The notes beneath the pieces were generated by a model. It was not told the origin of the DNA and did no database searches. It saw nothing but the letters and a program-made list of their open reading frames with translations. A stretch of DNA of 64,000 nucleotides. Origin: Heterotrichella gracilis (Eukaryota > Sar > Xanthophyceae > Tribonematales > Xanthonemataceae). This document shows, piece by piece, positions 10,785 through 21,800 of the stretch; positions within the stretch are counted from its first letter, which is position 1; every line of letters starts with the position of its first letter. The stretch spans positions 1-64,000 of the forward strand of contig JAULBX010031702.1 in the NCBI GenBank assembly GCA_032358255.1, given 5' to 3'. The position numbers and the translations under genes are program-made.

Positions 10785-13700
10785 TTAGAACTTGAGCTTT
10801 CTCCTCCTAATGATGGCATCGAATCCAGTGACTGTGCGCCGGCAGTATGGGCACATTGGTGGCTTCTTGTGCACTAGGCACAGGCTCCTGGCGCACTCAA
10901 CTGCAACGAATAGGGACAGTCATTGTAAGTCCCAATTTGCCAACCCTTGTGCATGCACAGCAACCATCATGCCAGTCACGAGTCTGGTACAACAGCAGAG
11001 TGCGTGCCATGATTGACCAGTATGTAATGTGCCAGGAACACTGAACCCCAAAAACCCCATAAGCGCATTTGGCCCCATACAGGCCTGCCCTGCCGATCAT
11101 TTAGGTGTTAGATAATGCCTGCATGTGGCAAAACATCTGGTTGTACTTACCACACATCCTGTGCTTGCAGCCGTGTATGCGAATGTCCACCTCCTTGTCC
11201 AGGCAAATCCCGCAACCCATGTCCTCGTCACCGTTGTCGGCTGCAAAGCCCTCTACATAGCTCTCCTGCCTTGAAGCAGGGCAGATCTCTGCCTTGGTCC
11301 CACAGCTAGAGCTGCAAACCACGTCCGTGTTACATAATTAGTGATGATAACACATTTATTATATAATGTAAAAACAAAAGCATCAATCTGCCAATAATCA
11401 GTGCAATTGCTTGGTCATTCTTAAATCCACGCGCCAGGTGCAGTGCAGCAATGCTATCAATTCCAATATGCAGCTTGAATCTGCAACGCCCCCCCCCCAT
11501 GTTCAACTTACTGTGATCGTGACACGCCACCAAAGCCCAAGGAGCGCCCCGTTGAAAAGGTGCGTGACAGAGAGCGCAGTGTGGACAGCATGTTGGCCAC
11601 CTGCTCATGCTGGTCGCTGCAGGCAGGGCACACAAGGATGGTCAGACCAAACCCCGCTTCTCATAGGACAATCACAGCCAACACAACGGGAAGCGCATAC
11701 AACGCGCAAGCTCCATACGCATTCTGCACACCTCTTCATGTCCACTGGTCGGCTCAATGCTGAATGCACCTCTGCAGACCCTTCAGATATTGGCTGCATG
11801 CTGGCTGCATCAACCTCTTCGCACTCGTCTGCCAAGCGCGAGATGGCTGCCTCCTGCTCCCCAGCAAATCTGCAGAGTCATGCAACCTCTTACACCTTGC
11901 AAATGCATTGGTGTGCTTTTTTGACCACAGGAAACAATTCATAGATGCTCTTCAACGTCTGGCAGCCACATGCACTTCATGCATTCGAGTGTCATAAAGT
12001 GTACATAAAAATTTGTCACAGCTGTGACCTCAAACCTAGACTCAGTTTGATGCAGTTTGACTATTAGACAAACGATGCCCACCTGTAAACACCCCAACAA
12101 TTTCTGAGCTTGAATAAGTGCACTGCAGGCAATTACAGGTCTATCACTGCTGTTACCTCTCAAAGGGACTTTTCGGCGCCCTGGGAGCAGCCTCCAGCAC
12201 AGGGGGGGCAGGCGGCGTGGCATCAGGAGCATGCAGCGCTGACAGGCTGAAGGTGGGCGAAGACTCGTTCGAAGTGCAACACGACACATCGCCACACGCT
12301 GAGGTCCTGACAGCTGCCCCACCCCCGCCCCCTGCTGCTTCTTGCCGAGCTTTGCGCCGCTTTGCCGCCTCCTGCATCTCTGTCTCAGTGTGGTCCAGCC
12401 AGCTCAACAGCTTGGCACGCACCGCCATGGCTGCAAGGGTCTGCAGGGTGTGCGGACCCCAGCCTGCACATGCACAGCCATGGAGTGGGGTCAGCTCGCA
12501 TGTGCAACGACATGGTAAGAGTGGTGCAGTACCACAGCCACGCAATTGTAATCAAGGTGGCCCCTTTCAATGTGGAGGCAAAAACCATGGAGGAGCCAGT
12601 CGTGCATGCTTTAGCATGTTCAGCACATTGAATGTCATCATGAATTCCATCGAAGGAGCCAGCGTGGCATGGTGCTGCAGGTAAACCATTGCATGTGTTC
12701 CAATCCCTCCACCCTGGCAAAACAGTGCACAGTTAGGGAGCAACCCCAGACTCAAACTCCATCCATTACACTTTCTTTCCTCCCCAGCCTCTTACCTGCT
12801 GCGTTTTCCCTGCAGTCCTCCAGCGCCTGGTCCACCGGCCGCCTTGGGTCCATGATCAGAGCAGCCTCACGGTACCCACGCACCCGCGCTACCTGGTACG
12901 ACAGCTGGCGGCGGGAGTTGCGAATGGTACGGATGTCCATGCGGCCGTCGCCCTCCCACGGCCGCCGGCCGGCGTCTGGGCCATCAGTCTCTGGGTTGCG
13001 ACCAAGCGTCCCAAGCGCATCCACATGGGACTGGAGCAATGCCTGGGTGGGATGTGGAAAAGAGTTCAGCGAGGTGTCCCTAATCAAAACAATGCACGTT
13101 TTTGTCACTTCTGAGGAACATCGCAGGGCATGCTGTTAAAGGGCATGCTTCAGGATACCCTGCAGGACTGCATCTTCATGTAGTAGAAATATAGCCCCCC
13201 TTCCATGCACACATTCAGAGTACTGCCTGGTATGATACAGCCACGACAGGGATTCACCTCGCTTCTATCTCAGGTATGAAATAGTGTAAGGCCTGACGGC
13301 ACTGTGCTACTAAAGATTAAGAAATATATTTGTACGCCAGGAAAAATACTCTGCTAGCAAGGAATGAAAAGATAAACAACAAAAAGAAACTATAAAATGA
13401 TTGCACAACCATCATCGTGCGAGTCAGCAGACCGGCATTATCCCCTTACCCATTAAGTCCCCTACCACTCCTGCCTTAACCTCTAGGAATACCTGTATGA
13501 TGGCCACCGCCCCACACTCTGCAGCCAGGTGTAGCGGCGTGGACCCAGGAATGGGCACAACAACCCCTTGTGTGGCGCTGTCCACAGTCTTCACCATGAT
13601 TGAAGCTCCATTGGCCAGCAGCACGTGCACGCATGGAAGATGCCCAGTGGAACACGCCATGTGCAGGGCAGTCAGGCCCCCGTCGGATTTGGTGTCAATG

Positions 13701-15924
13701 TACCTGCGCCGATTATTTATTACCATTTTCTAATTATATACAAAGGAATCCGTTGTGAACCTCACACATGCAAGACTGCCGACATTTAGGGTTCACGCCA
13801 ACCTCGTTGGGATATCAAGTGTCCTGCTTCCCATAGGAGTTTCCCTTCCCATGAAGACGCTGTCCATCAGTGCTGTTGCTTTTATAGCAAGTGGCATCCA
13901 TGTGCACCATGGTCCATTTGGCACTGCCAATGCAATCTCATGACAGTGTGAAGGCAATGCTTGGACTGGTACAGGCCAACAGACAACAGAAGAGGTCCAC
14001 CCACCCACCACCCAGCACCGGGTCCACCCATCCACCAGCCCCACCAGTTCCACCCAGCCCACCCAAGAGCAGCACCACGTCCACCCACCCACCTGCACCT
14101 GCCGCTCAGATCATACACCTTGGCATCCTTCAGCGGCACCATGCCCTCCTCCGTGGGTACCATCAGCCCGTCGTCCAGCAGCACCCTCAGCACCGCTGCC
14201 TGCTTCATCATGGCGGCGTAGTGGATGCAGGAGCGGCCCTGGAGCGAGTCGATCTCAAAGGGGTCGGCCCCCTGCTGCAGCAGGTACTTTACCACCTCTG
14301 TGTGCCTGGGGAACAGGATCCACAGCGCTGTTAAAAGTGCACACAAAAGCGCTGCTGTTGGGCTGCTCAGTGTGCCCAGTGGATTGCTTGTGACGTGGGT
14401 CTGTGCTTTAACTGTCAAGCAATGGCGGTTTTGTTTGTTAAAAAGGGCTATGCCATGGTTATTAACCCAAGCTCTACTCAACCAGTTTCCCTCTGGTGAC
14501 ATGATTCTGAAGCATCCCTTCAGGGTGCTGTGACTGTGGCAGAATGTTGCTTCAGCTCACCCGTACTGGCATGCCAGCATCAGCGGGGTCACGTTTCGTG
14601 ACCCGCCGTGGTTGATAATGTCCCTCAGCAGCTCATCCCACCGCGCGTGGGCGCTGAAGCCCTTGCGGGGCGACTTGTTCCCACCAAACACGTTGGTGGC
14701 CTCCAGCAGGGGCACCTTGCTCCTTGCTCGCAGCGTGTCAACGATGGCGCAGCACACAGACAACTGGCCAGAGGCTGTGGCGGGGGCACACAGGGTCAGG
14801 TTGCAGCACTCCGCGTTTCCAAGGCTATCAAAGGACATAGCAGGCGTGGTAGTGAAACAGTCCCTCACAAAGCTTCGGGGCCATCCAACCCAAGAGAGTA
14901 GACTACGCACTGGCTGCCCTTGCGTCGCAAGAAGGTGCGCGCCCCACACAACCACTTGTCCCCACTCCCCAACCCTCCCACCATACCTGCTGCATAGTGT
15001 AGGCAGTTGTAGTCTTCAAACAGGCAGGTGCTCTTGGCAAGCTCGGGCCTGGACTCAAGGGTCTGGAAGAAAGAGGAACAGGTGTGAGGTGTGAGTGTTT
15101 CGGCTGCACAGTGGTGTGGCAGGAAGTTGCAGGAGTAGTTACAGGGTCGTGCTGGAGCTAGGCAACTAGGAAGTTGCAGGAGTAGTTACAGGGATCGTGC
15201 TCTGGGAACTAGCCAAGTTGTGGCATGGACATCCCACTATTGCTCGCCAAAAAGATTGTAGGGCTCCCACGAAAGTCAACCAACACAATGCTGCACGTTC
15301 TACGACCTGTAAAAGCTGTTGTACGACATGTACGGTGGTTCCAGCAGCTTTCAGCCAGGGAAACACAAACGGTGCCACGCCAGCACCGCTTGGTATAGCA
15401 GGCCCCTCGGAGTACACTCCTCGTCCCTCGATGCCAAGAAATGCAACAAAAAGCACGCAAAATACGCAACACAGTCTGCCATGAAAAACACCCTGCTTTG
15501 GCAACACACCCTTGACTGACCAGGCATCCGCATGTCGCCAAGGCATGTGAGAGCGGCCTGGCAGCCAGGGTGAAGTCAACCGGGTACACATGCGTTAGGG
15601 TTTTTGAACCGGACCGACTCGCCAGCAAAAGTATCAAACACACTACTCTGCCTTTCCGTAACGTTCCTTGTGAAAGCCAATGCACGCAACGAGACAATTG
15701 AAGCTGTAATCCGTGTGTTTTTTGCTGCCTTGTGGAAACCACTCATTTTCAAGCCACCGACGAATGCAGCCTGGTTAGCAGGTACACGGCTACTAGACCA
15801 GGCTCACCTCTCGCACAGCAGCAGCGTCGCCACGCTCTGCAGCGGTGAGCAAGTTCCTGCTGCCTCCACCCACGCATGAGAACACTGACCCCAGCCTCGA
15901 GAACAACGCCAACTTGATCCCCAT
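10785..15924 (-). CDS. XBAT: Ankyrin-repeat RING E3 ubiquitin ligase, XB3/XBAT type
   Basis: Eleven exons: 15924-15808, 15062-14987, 14774-14561, 14305-14099, 13703-13493, 13042-12796, 12463-12157, 11869-11732, 11616-11512, 11311-11151 and 10900-10785. Phases close exactly to 632 residues. The N-terminus starts MGIKLALFSRL, where Met-Gly permits N-myristoylation as in XBAT proteins, followed by LLTAAERGDAAAVRE and about five ankyrin repeats to residue ~280 (NVTPLMLACQYGHTEVVKYL, SCIHYAAMM, GLTALHMACSTGHLPCVHVL, STPLHLAAECGAVAII). A low-complexity linker leads to a C-terminal C3HC4 RING at residues 574-614: CGIC, GCKHRMC, VEC, MCPYC, with all eight ligands present once exons 10 and 11 are joined. 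It would transfer ubiquitin to targets chosen by the ankyrin domain. Intron 1 contains a ~47-base tandem duplication (15121-15210). Confidence 0.9.
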
Positions 15925-16888
15925 CATCGAATGCCGGCTACTCGGTACGCAACAGATGTAGCACTACTTGAACCCTCCTCTACAAGCCGACATAAGGAGG
16001 AGGTGTGGGCCAGTGACGGGTGTTATCTGAAGTATGCGAGCTAGACTTTGCTTGAGCTCATAATGTGGACAGGGCTGGGACAGCTGGGGGCCAAAAATGG
16101 AGAAAATTTACCCTAAAACCCTACCCAAACCCTACCATGGCACTGCAGTATATCCTCCCCGCCTGCATCGATCTGTGCGTAGAAACCCTTGGAAAATCGG
16201 GCCAGTTTTCCACGGGGCCTGGCCACACGTTTATTGCGACGAGGGTGACAGGCACCTGGCCAGGGGTGCATCCATTTCCCTGGACAAGCACTTCGGAGCC
16301 ACAACCCGGCCTTGAGCCAAGGCTTGGGAGCCATCACCCTGACAGCACACCACTGCATGCAGCTGTTCAGTCGAGCGTGCCATGTACTTTGTTAACAGAA
16401 TTGAAAAGCATTGAGTCCAACACTCTGTCTAGCTAGGTTGGCACAGCACAATATTATGAAAAAACTAAGAATGATTCACTTCAACAAAGGTGCTGCCCTC
16501 ACACAGTCACTAACTCCCTGGCATATGGTGTAACAGCGTTTTGCACCCCCCGCTTAGCGGCACCAACAAACCACACTGTCACTTGCCATCCCATCCGGCA
16601 GCTGTCAGCCAGTGAAACATCTGCTGGGTGGAAACGGACAGTCACTCAAGTAGAGAACATATCAGAAAGCTAGGGCTGTCAGTCCGTCAAATGACAGGGA
16701 ATAGGCAATAGGACGACCTCCTCAACGCATGCGGCAGGCAGCTTTTGTTGATTGGCATCACAGCCAGGTCCTTAATCTGTGGCAACCAGCCATTGCTGCA
16801 GAACCCCAGGAGCGTACAACCCATTGCGGTTGGGTTGGTTGCTGTCCATATTCCCCTGCCGTGGCCCTATCCACCCCTGCCGCTGCTC
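15925..16888. other. Intergenic region; no gene seen
   Basis: Upstream of the ligase and downstream of Tim8. CCCTA-type telomere-like words occur at 16107-16135. A plus-strand frame at 16065-16436 starts across those repeats and looks fortuitous. A short second exon for Tim8 could lie near 16640-16690. Confidence 0.5.
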
Positions 16889-17146
16889 TCACTCGTATGG
16901 ACTGCCACTCACCCGCTGTGCCTTGAGCTCCAGGTGCTTGAGTATCACCTGGGCGGTGTCCAGGTATCTCCGGGCACAGTAGTCCAGACAGGATTTTTGC
17001 CTTGAGGTCAGGTCCCTGTCTATGCTGGTCACGCACTTGTCCCAGCAGGTCTCGGTGAGCTTGGCCACCGTCTGCTGTAGCTGGGCCTTGGCTTGCTCCT
17101 GCGCAAGGAACTGCTGCAGCTCGGGGGAGGGCTTGTGCTCAGCCAT
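16889..17146 (-). CDS. TIM8: Mitochondrial import chaperone Tim8 (small Tim family)
   Basis: 85 codons from ATG 17146. The twin CX3C signature is complete: C34-WDK-C38, 14 residues, C53-LDY-C57, followed by ARRYLDTAQVILKHL. This is the hallmark of small Tim chaperones, and the CWDKC...YCARRYLD wording is Tim8-like. Partnered with Tim13 in the intermembrane space, it escorts hydrophobic precursors to TIM22; the cysteines form two intramolecular disulfides. Length is normal. A good splice donor (CG|GTGAGT at 16913/16912) lies just before the stop, so the last eight codons may be replaced by another exon. Confidence 0.85.
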   Translation of the reverse strand: MAEHKPSPELQQFLAQEQAKAQLQQTVAKLTETCWDKCVTSIDRDLTSRQKSCLDYCARRYLDTAQVILKHLELKAQRVSGSPYE

Positions 17147-17862
17147 GGCTGCTGCGGGTGGTGCCTGGGTGGGGTGGGGGGGTGGCGGCGGTGGCGCGGG
17201 TGTCGCCGCGGGCCCTCACGGGCCAAAAAGAGCTCTGGTTATTTGGCTGAATGTGCCGGGCCAAACGGGTGCTGGTGATGGCTGGCTGTGTTCCTTGGGT
17301 GGTGTGTGTGGGGCTGCAGGTTGGGGTGCCGATGATGGGTTAGTGGGCCAGCAGGAACAGGGGAACCAGAAAAGTGAACTAGCCCAACGACACACAACTT
17401 GGGTACGCTTTTTTTCTTTCGTGGATGCATAGGAACATGTCATTGCGCTAACAAATGCAAATGCATGCATGGTGCAAATGCATGCATATGCCGATGCCGC
17501 AGTTGAGGGTACCACTGCCGGAACACACACATGCAATAGGGATACCCCTTTTCGATAACAAGTTGTATGCGTAATGCGTGCGGGGCACAGCTGGAACGCA
17601 CCTGACTTGGTGGGTCGATAGTGGGCGAAGTTGGATGTGGACAATGGGTGAATACTGCCAAGCTACAAAGTCCCAATTGACCGTTGTCAGCTGTCTTGCA
17701 CGCTTAGGTGCCAGTGTGTCGCAGTTTGCAGAGCCTGAGACAGGCACTTTACCAGCTATGGAGGCTAGCAGTCTGCGTCTGGGTCACCTGGCACCCATAA
17801 TTTGGCTGCCTGGCCCTTGGATGCAGGACCCAATATAATGGCGCCCATTTCCTATGAGAATC
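17147..17862. promoter_or_regulatory. Divergent upstream region of Tim8 and U2 snRNA
   Basis: No gene. A TATAAT box at 17834-17839 lies about 29 bases before the U2 5' end, the normal TATA spacing for plant-type snRNA genes. I could not find a clear upstream sequence element of the plant consensus. 17455-17500 carries several ATGCATGCAT words. Confidence 0.45.
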
Positions 17863-18054
17863 ATACCTTTCTCGGCCTTTTGGCTAAGATCAAGTGTAGT
17901 ATCTGTTCTACTAAGTATGATTACTTAGTTGGGACCCATTGGGTCCCACAAAATCATAAGAATTTTTGAGGGGGCTGGCTCATATGCTTACAGCTTGCTG
18001 TAAGCGGGACAGCAGCTTGGCCTCGGCATTGCACTACTGCCAAGGACGAGCACC
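17863..18054 (+). ncRNA. U2: U2 spliceosomal snRNA
   Basis: The first 45 bases match the near-invariant U2 5' region (ATACCTTTCTCGGCCTTTTG and onward through AAGATCAAGTGTAGTATCTG), including the GUAGUA branch-point recognition sequence at about 17894-17899. Then follow a perfect stem IIa (ACTAAGTA/TTACTTAGT), a perfect stem IIb (GGGACCC/GGGTCCC), the Sm site AATTTTTGA at 17961-17969, stem III (GCTTACAGC/GCTGTAAGC), and stem IV with the TTGCACTAC loop. About 192 nt, the usual length. The end is set by stem IV closure. It pairs with intron branch points, so it serves the dense introns of every gene here. Confidence 0.97.
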
Positions 18055-18812
18055 CCCCTGCCTCCACCAACACACAAACAACTCAACAGCACCAACAACA
18101 AACACACATTCAACCTTCAACACAAACACACAATCTCCCCCCACACCGCAAAATGCTGGATGTTGGCAGTGTGTATGCATCAGCCTACCATCCCTTCCTC
18201 ATACTGTGCCCAACAGCTCTGCGGCGAAGACTAGTGGCAAAAGCTGTTCCATTGCTCCATCAATAGCACCTTAATGGATGTTGCTATTACATGTGAGAAC
18301 ACATTGCAGATATCATTGCCACCAAGGCGTGGGTTGGCCTGCCACAGCCTGTGGGGTGTACACACCAAACCATGGTGTTGGCGTTCAACTATTGGGCATA
18401 CTGCATTGAATGGGCACAGCCAGTGGCACACAAGCTTGCGTACTCTGCAACCAGGGTGCAATGCTGTAAAGCGGGCTCATGCCATGATTATACTCATGCC
18501 ATTACATGTCGCGCATCTAGCGGTCACCGACTACCATATGCACCAGTGCAGCAAGTCATAAGGTTATTGTTTACGTAAGGATAAATGGTTACACGCCTCC
18601 TTCACCACCAGCCGACACCACCAAGAGAGCAATAGGAGGGGGAACGCACAGGTAAAGGCCACCATGGGGTTGAATAATACCCGCCCAACGCCTGCATGCT
18701 GCGACCCCCGCCTTCTCCCCCCACGTCGTCCCCTCCCCTCCCCTTGCTACCAACTCCCCTCCTCTGCTGCTGCAAACACCCCCATGCTTGTCCCCTGGGC
18801 GCCCTCCCCACT
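18055..18812. other. Convergent intergenic region; no gene seen
   Basis: Between the U2 3' end and the methyltransferase stop. AC-rich tract at 18060-18150. No coding segment or RNA supported. Confidence 0.6.
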
Positions 18813-21800
18813 TCAATACCAGGGCTCCAGCGCTGCACGCGGCACCAGCTGGTGCTGCCTGTCCACCCCCCCCGCCTTGTTCACATACCCCCTGCACCGC
18901 GCGGCGCCGCAGTTGCAGGGCAGGCGCTCGTTGCTGGAGAACCTGCGGGGTGGGCACAGCAGCAGCAGCGGTTAGATGCTAGCAGGATGTGTAGGGGGAG
19001 GGGGATTGCTTGGCGTGGGCCAGGGGTGGCGCAGGCAGCGAGCTGTGGCCTGATGCATGGAGGATGGACTGCTGGGTGTGCGTATGGCGTGCATGGCACC
19101 GTGCCCATGATGTTCAACAGGCAATGCATTAGGGTTTAGGGTGATGCGACCATGATTTCCGAGCAACGTCACTCGAGCATTTGGTTCCAGATGCACAGCT
19201 ACTGCCCGCTCTCCACACAGCCACAACCACCGGTAGGATGGATGGGCCTAAGCACAGCGACACCCACCCACCACCTGGCCTTCCCCTTCTACCCCGCGCC
19301 ACCTTGCCCCGCCACACCACCCCGCGCTCACCTGTAGTCGTATGTCAGCTCCTCCCAGGGGCCCACGTCCCGCAGCGCGAAGATGACCACGTGGTTCACC
19401 AGCCCCGCGCCCCCGCGCACCGTGATGGTGCGGCTGTAGCAGTTGGGCTGGCAGCTGTGGTTGAGCAGGTGCGCCATGTTGCCCTTGCGCGTGGCGTCCA
19501 CCGCCTCCATGTCAGTCATGGAAAAGATGTAGGTGCCGGCCCCGACCAGGGTGTTGTAGCTGCTGCGCTCGCGCATGTCTGCCACGCTGGGGCGGATGAC
19601 CTCCCCGCTGTACTCGAGGATCATGTCGCCTGCAGGGGAGGGGTGGCGCGGTGGGTGGTGGGTGCTGGGGTCCACATGCAACTCACAATGATTAATCAGT
19701 AATCCAGCAGCCTCTGTCTTGGCAGGCCTTATATTATTACTGGATACCGCATGTGGTAGTTTATATCCATGGTAACCAGAGCACGTAACATGGCACAGCA
19801 TGCTGGGCAGGGGCAATGGCTGCAACCCTACAGGGGCACAGTATCCTCTACAACCCTTACCTGCCACCACCTGCCGTGCGCCTTCCTTTGCAAAACCTTC
19901 ACCTTAAATACCCACCTGCCGTGTGTGCTGCTATGCAATGCAAAGACGCCCAGCTGGCCTCCTTGCCAATCCCTAAATTCTAACCTTCAAACCCTAAACC
20001 TCAAACCTTCAAACCCTAAACACCCACCTGCCGCATGCGGCTTCTTTGCAAAAGCCCCCAACCCGTGGATGGCGCTCTTGCCACACGTCACTCGAGTCTC
20101 AAGCGTGCACCGCATCTGGTCATACTGGCTGGCCATGGAAAGCACATCCCCGGGGGCGCAGCCAGTCCCCGCGGGGACCAGATTTTCCGGGATGGGTCCC
20201 GAGATGATGTGCCTGGGGAAGGGCCGCTTGGCGTTTGTCTCAGGGTCTAGCTGAGGTTCCATGTACAGGATGCGGGAGTGCACCAATGGTGGGTGGCACC
20301 CAGTCCTGAAGCCTGCGGGGGACAAGGGGTGGGGTGGTGGGGGTGAGTGCTGGGGATGAACGGAGAGGGTTTCAGAGCAAAACAACTTTGTACGCGAGAA
20401 GGAGCTCAAAATAATTAAAAGTGCTGCTCAAGCTGGACAATTCCAAAGCATTGACCCACAGACCCTAAAATGACCGAAACTAGTGTGTGGGGGTGATTGA
20501 AATACACAGCAATGCCATGGCTCCCGCCACCACCCTCCACCTCCTACAGAACCATCCACCCCCCACCTGAGCGGACGAACGGCGTGCGCTCCATGTACTG
20601 CCGCTTGGCGCTCGCGGCAGCCAGCGCGTCAGGCGCGCGCGCCCCCCGCCTGGCCGCGTGGTTGAACGGCACCGCGCGCGCACACCCCGCGTCGTGCCGC
20701 AAACTGGCGGGGAGCGACGGGGCGCTGCCAGGTGGCGTGCGCCCACTGGCCGATGGCGTGCCTCGGTGGCCGGTGGCGGCGGTGGGTGTGGGGCGCGGCA
20801 GGGGGCTGCGGGTGGGTGTGGTTGCTACCGGTGCGTGCTTTGGGCAGTAGCACACCAGGCGGATTCCGTCCTGCATCACGGTGCCCTCCACATACCCCCT
20901 GCGCCGCTTGCGGCCCCCTGCGCAATGAATGAATTCTTTGAACTTCATAAACAATTATTCCGGCAATGATACCGAAAATGATTGCGGTACCAAACACCTC
21001 TACTCCTGGCATTGGCTTTATTATTCACCGACCTTGTGCGATCAGCTCCTGCTTTGGTGGTTCCCAATGCCCCGCCCGCCTGCACCCTTCACCCTAAACC
21101 CCCGCCAACTCCCACCTGCCGACCCGTCCGCCTCATCCGCCTGCATGAGCATCATGCGATCCCCATAAGCGCGGCCATGAACTCCTACTGTTGCTTGCTG
21201 TGTTTATGATCACGTCCTAAGGTTGTCACCCTTACTTTTATAGTTCAACAAGAATCTGTTTCCTTTTTCACGTCCTCAAATTGTCACCCACCTGCCGGCC
21301 CGTCCACCGCATCCGCCTGCGTGAGCATCATGCGCAGCCCCGCCTGAACCCCAAACCCTAAACCCCAGCACCCACCTGTTGGCCCCTCCACCGCATCCGC
21401 CTGCGTGAGCATCATGCGCAGCCCCGCCTGAACCCTAAACCCTAAACCCCAGCACCCACCTATTGGCCCGTCCACCGCATCCGCCTGCGTGAGCATCATG
21501 CGCAGCCCCGCCTGGCGCGCGCACAGCGGGTGGAATGCCCTGTAGCAGCTGGTGCTGCCCGCGCACTGCACATATGCGCCGTACTGCTGCTCGCACACGC
21601 TGCAGCTCAGCTTCAGGCGCTCGCGGCTGATCTGGTGGTGTTGGTGTGGGGAACAGGGTGAGTATGTGTGGTGGTGGAACTGTGTGTGTGTGTGTGGTGG
21701 TGGGAGGGGAAAAGGGTATGTGTTGGCAGGCGGGGGGTGCGTGCGTTTCTGTGTGTGTGAGTAGTGGGCCTGTGCTCTAACGTGTAGGTGCTGTGACACA

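Noticed and set aside
16065-16436. 123-codon plus-strand open frame
   Set aside because: Runs through telomere-like repeats with no conservation or motif.
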